A program made the position numbers and the translations under genes. A model generated the notes under the pieces. It made no database searches. It was not told where the DNA came from and saw nothing but the letters and a program-made list of their open reading frames with translations. From Okapia johnstoni (taxonomy: Eukaryota; Chordata; Mammalia; Artiodactyla; Giraffidae): a DNA stretch of 64,000 bases. This document shows, piece by piece, positions 32,860 to 43,500 of this stretch; position 1 is the stretch's first letter, and every line of letters starts with the position of its first letter. The stretch is from positions 24,241,405 to 24,305,404 of the forward strand of contig CM044322.1 of the NCBI GenBank assembly GCA_024291935.2, in the 5' to 3' direction.

Positions 32860-33735
32860 TGAGTTTTATGATGATTGTTTAATATTTAGGATCCATTATT
32901 CCTTTTCATTTCAACAAGATTTTAAAAGAATACACGATTCTCTACTCCAGGGAAAACCATAATAGAAGAAAGAATAGAAGAAAACACAAGAGAAAAAGTC
33001 AAGTCCCTACCTAGAACAGGGCAGTATTTCCCAGAGTGGCTCGTGGAGCGCTTACGTGTCAACAGATGTTAAGTGCAGCCACACCTAACAGCAGTTCTGC
33101 AGCCAGGACTGTCTGGCTGTCTAAGGAAGTTATCACAGACCCGGTTTCCTTTCAGACTCCCTGTCTTTCATCCTTGGCCTGTGACTTTTATCCTCAGGGT
33201 GGCAAAATGACATCTATAACTCAGTCATCCCATTTGCTTTTCAGTGAGGCAAGGCACTTTCAGGAAGAGACCCCACCACAGGCCAACACTGTCACATGAC
33301 CACACCCACCTATCATCTTAGGATGAATTTTAAATGGTACCTCAACTTGCCACCCTTAATACAATCTGGGTATTTTTCATGAAGAATAAGGGGAAATGGC
33401 TACGGTGAACTGCAGTGTCTGCTGTATACTGCATCACGATCACCTGGGCTGTGACAGATGAAGAACTTCTGGCCACTTGTGGAACCCATGTCTGGGGGAA
33501 GGGGCCTGGCCTGCTTATTTTAACACACTCCTCATGTGGTTTAATGCATATTGAAGCTTGAGTTCCACAAGATAGGGGATAAAGAAGTAGCAAAAAAACA
33601 GATGTCTGCTCTACAATCTTATGAGGCACATTATCATGTTATTTGAAATAACTAGAGGACACTTAATTCTATGTGTATCAGTTAGGATGCTTTTGGCCTC
33701 AGGTACCAAAACCCAACCCCAAAAGGCTTAAACAC
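32860..33735. other. Intergenic, nothing recognised
   Basis: DNA between the two convergent genes. Open frames of 87 and 95 codons on opposite strands (33036-33629) have no recognisable domain. Confidence 0.35.
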
Positions 33736-33749
33736 TAAGGTGATTTATT

Positions 33750-34381
33750 TTTATTACTAAAAAAATTTTATTTTTTTGGCTGTGCTGAGTCTTCATTGCT
33801 GCGCAGGCTTTTCTCTAGTTGCGGAGAGTGGGGACTACTCTCTAGTTGCGGTGTGTGGGCTTCTCATTGTGGTGGCTTTTCTTGTGGAGCACAGGCTCTC
33901 AGGTGCACAGGCTTCAGTTGTTGTGGCAAGAACGTGGGGTCAGTAGTTGCGGCTCCTGGGCTCTAGAGCACAGGCTCAAGTCGTGGCTGCTGCTGCTAAG
34001 TCGCTTCAGTCGTGTCCGACTCTGTGCGACCCCACAGACAGCAGCCCACCAGGCTCCGCCGTCCCTGGGATTCTCCAGGCAAGAATACTGGAGTGGATTG
34101 CCATTTCCTTCTCCAGTGCATGAAAGTGAAAAGTGAAAGTGAAGTCGCTCAGTCGTGTCCGACTCGTAGTGACCCCATGGACTGTAGCCTACCAGGCTCC
34201 TCCATCCATGGGATTTTCCAGGCAAGAGTACTGGAGTGGGGTGCCATTGCCTTCTCTGATAGTCATGGCACACAGGCTTAATTGCTCTGTGGCATATGTG
34301 ATCTTCCCGAATCAGGGATTAAACGCATGTCTTCTGCGTTGGCAGGCAGATTCTTTTATCACTGAGCCACCAAGGAAGTCT
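33750..34381 (-). repeat. CHR-type tRNA-Glu SINE split by Bov-A2
   Basis: Antisense CHR in two parts (33750-33987 and 34261-34381). GGTGATTTATT (33739-33749) and GGTAATTTATT (34382-34392) are its decayed target duplication. Confidence 0.85.
33988..34260 (-). repeat. Bov-A2 SINE inside CHR SINE
   Basis: Antisense Bov-A2 of two units with a CTG-repeat tail (complement of AGC). AGTCGTGGC (33979-33987) and AGTCATGGC (34261-34269) flank it. Confidence 0.92.
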
Positions 34382-34394
34382 GGTAATTTATTAT

Positions 34395-36394
34395 TTTATG
34401 TTATAGTAGTCCAGAAGTGGGATGGGTTCACACTTGTTAGACTCAGTGAAGATCATGTAAGGTCAGATGTTTTCCTTTCTCTCAACTTGGCTATTGACCT
34501 TTACAGCCTCATTCTATGGCTGGATCCTGCTCCCAGGTTGTAAGTTAGCTGCAGCAGCAATCAGTGTCTCATGTTTTCTTGTTTATATTCAGTGTGAGAG
34601 AGAAAAAAGGCTTCTAGTTGCTCTTGTTTGAGAAAGAATTCTTGTAGAAACTCATGATCCTCTATTTGTGTCTCAGTGCTCATTGCTGAACCAATCACTG
34701 ACAAAGTGGCAATGACTTTGTAACTAGTTAACGTATCCTTTAAGTTTGACACAAAGTTGTATTTCCTCAACTTGCATTGCCCAAAGTGGTGGAGGTCAAA
34801 TTGAGTACATCACAGTGCCAATTCACTGCATCCAAGTGGCATCTTGATATGCCCCTTTAGACACAGCCATTCTAGCTCCTTACCCCATCCTGAGCCTCTC
34901 AATGAGAATTCTTACCCTCAGGGGAATGGTTGGAGGTAAGGTCAGACTTTTGACAAGACCACCCAGGAACCTCAAGTCACCCAGGAATCTTAGATGGCTA
35001 TCTCTTCTAGCCAAAGCATTTGCTGATTCTGAGAAGGCACCCAGTAGACTGCCTCTTAAATTCTTAAGCTTCTCTCATAGCCACAACAGCCATGTAATTC
35101 TTTTCACTTAATAAATGATTGGATTTATTAAATCTACTCTTCCTAAGAAATTGAGAGCAACAATTTTGGAAAGGGGAATTCTCCTTCCCATGCCAAGTTT
35201 AAAAAAAAAAAAAGACTTATGATCACTGCTACCGTCTTAACACATTCATTATGTAACGTTTTATATTTGGAGAATACTCTCACACTCCCATAGCTTCATG
35301 GCTGCTTCGTGATAGAACCAGAAATTAATTTGTGGGTACATGACCTCCCTTTTCCTTGAGTTTTTCAGCATTTTCATACTGACATAATCTACGTGGGTAG
35401 GGTAGATATAGTTAAACAAAACATCAAGGTTTGGATGCCTGAGTGATTAGAGGGCAATGTATTTATTGGGGGAATAATTCATGAATTTGATTTTGAATTT
35501 ATAAATTTAATGGCCAATGTCCCATCAATCAGTGAAGGTAAGACTCAAGTGTGAATAATTGATGTTGGAGATTTAGACTTAAGCCAGACTCTCTCTTCGA
35601 GGCAGGACTGAAGGTGAATAGCCAAGGGAAGAGAGCAGTGGGGAACCTAACAGGGAGGTGACAAGATTTGAGGATCAAGGGATTACTCAGAAAAGATGTG
35701 CTAAAGAGCACCAGATAGTCTTAGTTCTTTACGTACAAAACACAGTGACTTGGAGAAGAGGTAACAGCAAGATGCCAGCCCAGTTAAGTTTCTCTCAGAC
35801 CAGCATTCCCAAGGATGACTTGGAATTTTCACCTTCCTTCTCAACCTTCTTAGCGTCACCCAAATTTTACATGTGGTGAAATCAAGGAAATGAAAAATTA
35901 ATGACTTCTCTAAAACATGGCACCAGTGATCAGATTTTACGTTATTCTACTCAATAAAAGTATAGAGGGCTACATGCAAGAGATTATACCAGGTATGGGA
36001 CCCTTCTTTCTAAACCTAGGACAGTATAGTAAGTCTGAGAGACTCAAGTTAGGAATCCTTTGTACTCTTTCCAGAAAAGCAAAAGATGTCCCATCACCCT
36101 CAAGATTGGTATACTTAAATTCAGCACCCTTGTTAAGGTATTAGGTTAAAGGAGCTCTTTGTTGCAGGAGTCAGAGATTTCACAGGACCCAGGTAAGTAA
36201 TATGAAGGTGCAAAGTAGGCCAGGAGATGTGGTGGGATCACATTTTCATCAGCGGCTCCTCCGCTTTCATTACATGAACTTTTATACACCTGTCTTCGGA
36301 GAGAAGTATCAGTGTCAGTACTAGCAAGGAGACGAGTTGCCCTCAGGACATGAATCTGAACCAGTACTTCAAAATGTGACAACAGAATTCTCTG
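34395..36394. other. Intergenic, nothing recognised
   Basis: About 2 kb between a CHR SINE and the PRDX6 3' end. Chance open frames only (largest about 75 codons). An A-run lies at 35202-35213. Confidence 0.35.
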
Positions 36395-36414
36395 ATCACG
36401 TTTTTGACAAAGGA

Positions 36415-36420
36415 TTTATT
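36415..36420 (-). promoter_or_regulatory. PRDX6: Candidate PRDX6 polyadenylation signal
   Basis: AATAAA on the minus strand, about 955 bases after the stop codon. Confidence 0.45.
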
Positions 36421-36925
36421 TGCTGATCCCTAAGAAGCAAAATTCAGAAAAACATCTTCCTCCCCCACTGCAAGAAGAGATAATAAAACATTTTCAGCCA
36501 TCCTCTTCCCTCTTCCCACGGTGGGCCCTTCCACATGCACATCATTGTAGAACAGACTGACATCCAGAAATTCTCCAAAAGGCACCTGGCACTGTCCTGT
36601 TGTTCATGCCCTCTGCTACACCGCTCTGACAGGCAAGTGGAGCCTTTTCTGTAGCTTCTCACTTTCAATAGAAATTTACTGAAAAATTTTCCTGATAGCA
36701 AAATATTTAAAGATTCTCTCCCCAGGCTCGTCTTTCATTTATCTACTAGAAAAGTACTGAATTGAAAAGGTTTTTTCCCCCAGTTGTGATCAAAACATGC
36801 AATACTGAAGAACTTCCGGGTTACTCTAAGTTCTTAGGTTACACACGTAGATATGTACGGAGGAAGTTGAACCCCAAGTTCTATTCCTTCGCAAAATGGG
36901 TAACAGGATTTGATTAGAACAGCAG

Positions 36926-36950
36926 AAAAAAAAAAAAAAAAAAAAAAAAA
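36926..36950. repeat. A25 homopolymer in PRDX6 3' UTR region
   Basis: An uninterrupted run of about 25 A on the + strand; likely variable in length. Confidence 0.9.
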
Positions 36951-36972
36951 CCCAAACCTGATAGTCATTCTA

Positions 36973-37035
36973 TTGGCTTGGCCAAAACATTCATTCAGGT
37001 TTTAAAAAGCCAAATGAACATTTTGGTCAACACAG
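36973..37035. mobile_element. Mariner-derived palindromic MITE
   Basis: The two arms (TTGGCTTGGCCAAAACATTC at the left; complement of the right end TTGACCAAAATGTTCATT) form an imperfect palindrome of about 63 bases with TA on both sides. Arms resemble mariner terminal repeats. Confidence 0.65.
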
Positions 37036-37375
37036 TATGATGGAGCAAAGCAGGCTTTTTCCACCATAAACTGATACCACCTCTTGGTCATAAACCCTGC
37101 AGAGATCCAAGATAAGTCTCAAATTTTGAAGAAAATCAGCAGAGAGTACGAAGATATATGAACAGAGGAGAAAGCTGCTGAAGGCACAAAGGATCCCAAG
37201 GAATTTTTAGTGCTGTTTTCATTTAATAAGCCAGTAGTATAGCAACCTAAAGACCTTGGCTGTGATCACACCAGAATGTTTTTAATGGACTGCTACGGGG
37301 AAACATGATGGACAGCTGGCGTCCTCTGGCTCATGGTGCTAAGTGGGAAGCTCCAGAACCAACTCCGTGGTGAGC

Positions 37376-37504
37376 CTATGGCTGGGGTGTGTAGCGGAGG
37401 TATTTCTTGCCAGATGGGAGCTCTTTGGTGAAGACTCCTTTAGGGAAAAGTTTTTTGGCTTCCTCTTCAGGGATGGTTGGGAGGACCATCACGCTGTCCC
37501 CATT
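37376..37504 (-). CDS. PRDX6: PRDX6 coding exon 5 and stop
   Basis: This is 42 codons, [18 protein letters not shown] to [10 protein letters not shown], then TAG at 37378-37376. The acceptor is CAATAG. The C-terminus matches the usual family ending. Confidence 0.96.
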   Translation of the reverse strand, partial: NGDSVMVLPTIPEEEAKKLFPKGVFTKELPSGKKYLRYTPQP

Positions 37505-40500
37505 CTATTGAAAAGACATTGAGAATGGTGAAATTCAGTCTTTCATGATGAGAATAATCAAGTCTCCTTTCTCTGCTCTCTCCCCGAGGAATTCTGCTTT
37601 CACAAATCGATCTTTGACACTTCTGGGAAGAGAAGTATTTCCCCACCTTAACAAGAAATTGTCCTGCTTTAAACCCAGTAATGGTTTGCTACTGCATTTT
37701 AAAATTTAATTCTAAATAAGTCCTTTTCATTACCCTGTGTGACTGAACCCAGCTTCCTCGTTCACCCTTGGTCCCTACCTTCAACTCCTGCTGCTGTTTT
37801 TTCAGGCATGTTGGCTCTCCTGTTCCTTGAACGTGCCAAGCTCACTTTTAGGAAAACTCCTTAGCTGTTTCTTTAAGCCTGCAGTGTGCTCTTCCCTCCT
37901 AAAGATGCATGACTTGGTCTCTCACTTTCTTTATGTCCTCCCCAAAGGTCTCTTCAGAGAAGGGCCTTCCTTCCTTGACAGCCAAATATAAAAGCAACCC
38001 CTCCCACCTCTGCTCCCCTTCTCCCCACCTTTGCATGATTACTGTCTGTCATACACTGTCACCTACGGTGCTGTAAACTTTACTGTTGGTCTTTACCCAC
38101 TGGAATGTAAGTTCTGTGAGGGCAGGGACTTTATAGTGATTGTTCACTGCTAAATCCCAGTGCCCACTGTCTGGGCTCAGAAAACATAGGTTCAATGAAT
38201 GGACACAGAATTTCAATGGTTTGCCAGTCAGAAGAAACAAAACAACAAGACCAGGTATTCAGGTTAGCCGATTAAAAAATGGAGCAACGTTAAGAAACTC
38301 TTGTGATATTATCCATGTCCTACATATTGCAGGAATCATAGAGATTAAAAATTCATAAACAGGTTTCAGAGAATTCTACATGGGTTTAAGAGACCGAAGC
38401 TTAAGAGAAATGTTTCAAGACATTAATACACCAAATAATTTTATATTCATGACTTAAGTAGTCAAGCTAGGTTCTGCTATAAATATTTTGCCATCAGGGA
38501 AGAGTTCAAGATTTTGTTTTTAAATCCTTTTATTTAGGAAAAGGAATCATTCTAACCAATTAATCTGTCCAAATAACCTAACAGTTAGAAATATAGGGGA
38601 TTTGTGTTTTGTATAAAAGGTGTTAAAGACCTGAAAAATGGCTTCTCAGTAAATCCTAAACTCAGCCAGGAGGAAAAATCCTCCCAGTATATTTGCATGC
38701 CAGAAATATAGCCCTAGATAACACCCTAAAGGGAGCCATTCAGATGGCCCCAAAGGCCTTCCAGGCAAGTTGAGTTTCTGCCCTTTTAGCATCTTTACCT
38801 TCCAGTCAACCGGGGTGGCCACCCTCTTTTCTGCTGTCAGCTGGAGAGAGATAATTACTCTGAGAATCTCATCAAAGTTCCTGCCAGTGGTAGCTGGGTA
38901 GAGGATGGACAGTTTCAGTTTCTTATCAGGACCAAAAATAAACACCTGCAAAGTACACAGACACATAAACAGGAAGAACTCCCTGAGTGTTTTTGATATT
39001 AAAGCCTCTTATAAGGTTCTTTAGTCATTAAAAATGTTCAAGGGTATAACAAAACAAAATAACAAAAGCCCCCAAGTATCTAGAAAGGTACGCCAAACAA
39101 ACTGGGTAGTTGGAACAGTTATGATTTTCTTCTCTATGTTATATTTCTAAACTTGAAAGGAATTATATTTGGTTTTGGCTGTCTCAGTAAGAAAAACCGA
39201 CTTATGAATCGGTTTCTGAATCCAGAAAAGGCCTCAGGAAGGTACCATGTTAACTATGGAAAATGGTCATAAAAATAATACTAATGGGAGTTGATGGTGT
39301 TGTTTATTTGTTAAGTTATGTCCAACTCTTTTGTGATCTGTGGACCACAGACTGCCAGGCTCCTCTGTCCATGGGATTTCTCAGGCAAGAATACTGAAGT
39401 GAGTTGCCATTTCCTACTCCAGGGGATCTTCCCAACCCAAGGATCAAACCTATGTCTCCTGCTTTGGCAGGCAGGTTCTTTACCACTGAGCCACTTGGGG
39501 AGCCCCATGGGAGTTGACACTGGTCCTCAAAATTTTGTGTATTTTTGCAGATGTGGGAATAAGTTTGTTCTCTGGTGGATAAGGACAGAACAATTAAGAA
39601 TTCAAAACAAGAGATGCCTTATGAAGAAGGCTATGACCCACTGCTTTAAAGAGAGGGCTGTCAGGAGAACTATGGAAAAAGATTTCACAATTCTAGATGA
39701 CATGTTAGGATAACGATTTTTATGTAGGTTTTCAAAAGCTGTGAATTAAGCAATTTATTAATAAGTCAGCTGAAAAATTTTAGTTTGTACCAGCATTTAG
39801 ATAAAAAGTAAGAGTGCCAGCAGACACTTATTTCCTAACTGGAGATATTCACCCATTTACTTGAGTTGCCCCAAGCATTTATTCGGATAGATGTTGCCTG
39901 GTCAGACTAGTAGTGAATGTAAACAACTCACCACACGAGCAGTCACAGGCATGCCCTTTTCGTCTTTCTCTGCTGGGTCCAGCATGCCCAACTGGATGGC
40001 AAGGTCCCGATTCTTATCATCAATGATGGGAAAAGGTAACTTTTCCGTGGGCTCTTCACCATTGTAAGCGTTGATATCCTGAAATGCAGGGGAAAGGGAA
40101 AAAGGGAAGTCAAAAGCAGGCATATCCTCTAAATGCAATCAGTTAACAGCCATCATCTTGTAAGACAGGGAAGAGAGGACCGTAATCATAATAATTTCTC
40201 TACACAATTTTAATAAGAAAATTAACAAATGAACACTCCTTATCCCAACTGTTCACTGACAGAAATAACAGTAGGGTATAGTCCTTAGGTTATAATCTAG
40301 AGCCTTTTCATGCCCAAGGGTCTTCAAATTCAGCGTGTTTTTATTGCTTTGAGAAAGCAGCATTAAACTCTCTAAAAGTGGAATAATACAGAGTTAAGAC
40401 GTCAATCCCAGGTACCTCTGGGTACCCAAACACTGTAAAAAAAAAAACCATCAGTAACTATGAGTTCACATCCAGAAATTATGTCACAGGCAAAGATAAT

Positions 40501-43500
40501 TCTGTAGATATGGTACTGGTCTGACCCCTGCCTCAAAAGCACCCTGACTCAGACATTAAGCTACTGTAACAAAGATATTAAGAAATGAGAAGAAACACAA
40601 AGCTTAGAGCAAAAAGAATAGAGAGTTGACTATTCACTTCAGGAACAAGTCAAAGGTAAATCTCTTACGGGTAAAAAGGCAGAGGTGAATTTACAGTAGG
40701 CCACATAAAAAGCAAGCATTCCGAGTCTGAATTGAAGGACAATGTACTTGCTTCCGCTCTCTATGCCTTCCTCCCCTAGTGAAAAAACTTTATTCATTTT
40801 TCTATCCTGGGAAGTTTTTTGGGGAAAAAAAAATCTAGCTTTATTATTTGATCTGGCATTGAAATTGCACTTGAGGTGGGCTAAGCATTATGGTAAGTAC
40901 ACAGAGATGCCACAGGATAAACGTAGCATTCATGAACTTTGAAATGGATAACAAATTATACCATGTTTCTTAATTCTATTAGCTTAACTTCCTTCCTTCT
41001 GTCACTAGCAGTGTGTCACGTCACCACCACTAAAATAAAAACCGATATGGTTTCATGCTACAAGCACCTTGAGGTTTCTTACATAACCAGGTGTAAAGCT
41101 GGGACTTGTTTCCTATTTAATGTGATCACAATTCTGAAAATTCTAAGGCACAAGCTTACCAGGAAACATGAACCGGGGTGTGTTCCTATGCTTTAAAGAG
41201 TATTATATAATTGACTATAAACTCTTCCTTCTGCCACTTGTAGTCTCAATGATTGCTATGCAGTAACTCTCAACCCTGCTGTTTGCATGACAGGCATTAC
41301 ATTACACCCATGAAAAGCAAAGAGCCATATGCTTTGGCTTTGTTCCATCCTACATCAAGCTAATGCCTACCCTCTACCATTTAGCATCAAAGAAAGTATC
41401 ACCTTCACCTCAAAAAAGCCAAGCTACTCTATAAAATTTATAACATGATCTATAACCTCAAAGCTTCTGCGAACAGGTAGTACCTTGCTCCATGCAAGAT
41501 GGTCTTCCACACTGTCTATGGAAAGAGCAATCATCTTAATGTTTCTCTTGGCAAATTCTGGTGCCAGCTTTGCTGCTCTGCCGAGCTCCGTGGTACACAC
41601 TGGGGTAAAGTCCCGAGGGTGGGAGAAGAGAATGCCCCATCTGAATAAGGAAAAGAAAGTCACAAGTGAATGAAGAGATGATCACCAACATCACGTACAG
41701 TGAAAAATCACAAATCCTAGATCAAAAATGGCTTTCTTTTTTAAATGAATGCTTATGAAGACAATTGGGGCTTCCCAGGTGGCACTAGTGGTAAAGAACC
41801 CACCTGCCAAAGCAAAAGATGTAAGAGACGTGAGTTCCATCCCTGGGTCAGGAAGATCCCCTGGAGGAGGGTATGGGAACCCACTCCAGTTGGGACACGA
41901 ATGAAACGACTTAGCATGCATGAAGACAATCACTTTTAAACTTTTCTGCTGAGGGATGCTTTTCAATTATCTCCAGAAAAATCAGTTCCATGCCCAATTC
42001 AATCAAATATATGACATTCAATATGGTAAATATTTAAAAAGACTGTCAGGGTATCGCCTACTTTAATAACTCCAGAGCCACCCTGAGTCCTTTTCAGCTA
42101 AAAAAACTGTGCTATTCAAACTAAATACTTACTGAAATAGCTTCCCCTCTCCTTTACCCTTTCTATATTTTTTTCTAAGCACAGATAATGCTGACATTCA
42201 CCTCCAACAATGGATGAGCCAGTATGCCTGAATCTAGACCAGTGCCTGACTTAAATAATAAACACATTATGTAACCTGAAATAAATAGTCTTCTATCCTC
42301 TATTTATATGTAAAATTAAAGCTGACACTTGGCTTCTTTAACGTGAACAGATATAAAAACTTTTGTAAAACTAGTTTACTTATCTAACCTGCTAAACAGG
42401 ACACCCAATATTTGTACCCTGACAAAAGAGCAGCATTTTAAGAGTTTCACCTATCTCTTCACGTGCAGTTTCTTCTTCCTTTAGACCAAGTGGGTAGAAA
42501 AAATACAGCCTGCAATGTTGATTTCTACAACTACATATTCTTAGGGAAATAGTATTATCTAAATCATCATTGCCTAAGATTAAACTTGTATAAATTTTAA
42601 GCACATTTCAAGCTAAGTCACCAAGAATCTTTGCAGTACTGTCTTCTGGGCAGCAGAAAACTATTCTTTCAACTGAAAATCTGACACTCAGTTTCCACAC
42701 TCCAGTCGACTTAACAACATTAAAGCAGGACTTTAAACTAGTAGATTACTCATGGTAGCCTAGACACCACGCTGACCTCAACGTTTGCCAAATTTCCTGA
42801 AGCACAAAGAAGAAAGCAGAGACAGGGTACCTAATTCCCACCTACATCTGCAACTCAGCTCTTAAGGTTTCAAGAAAGGAAAAGACCTTCTTATAAAAAG
42901 GATGGATGGCCCTGTAGCAAGACTGGGAAGAGAAAGGTAATATTTTTAAGATTGTGGGAGGGTGTGGTATGTTTACTTTTTTATATATAAGGGCAATAAG
43001 ACAGACTTATTTAAAATGTTTAAAAATAGTTATGAGTACAGTCTAGGCCTTTGAGTCTATGGTGAAGGATCTATTTAAGGGTCAGATGAGATTTGAGAAA
43101 AGACTCCAGAAGTTGAGAAAAAAAAGATGAACAAGGCAGTTCCTCTTGTATTGTTCAAGAGGTGATTAGTTAGAAAAATCAGGCCTTCTTTTTGCCTTGT
43201 GAGTCAAGAGACTATTTTGCTGAATCATGTTAAGGAAACTTGTCTGAAGCCACTTCACATCCTCCCCTTCAGAAGCCACACTCTAGTTTGCTCCTGGCTA
43301 GGAACAGGATAACCTCTGAGAATGTCTTACTGTGGCCTGTTCCCCTCTGAGTCTCCCTACTGCTGCTCTTCAGAGGAATACAATTACAGTATCCCCTTTC
43401 CTTCCTTCTTCATTTTCAAAAGACAAGAGGTTTCCTCCTTTAAGGGAGATGGCCCCAACTCACTACCCGCCCTGGAAAAATCCAAGGAAAACCCACGTTT

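Larger units (their letters stand above)
36395..37375 (-). other. PRDX6: Probable PRDX6 3' untranslated region
   Basis: From the stop codon to about 20 bases past an AATAAA on the minus strand (TTTATT at 36415-36420) is about 980 bases, close to the 3' UTR length I recall for other mammals. The segment includes a 63-bp mariner-like palindrome and a run of A on the + strand (36926-36950), which would be a U run in the mRNA. An earlier ATTAAA (36-strand complement at 37222-37227) could give a shorter form. The boundary is inferred. Confidence 0.5.

Noticed and set aside
34012..34543. Overlapping 89-136 codon frames on both strands
   Set aside because: They arise from Bov-A2 and CHR SINE sequence; the same peptides recur at 27700, 50421 and 52751.
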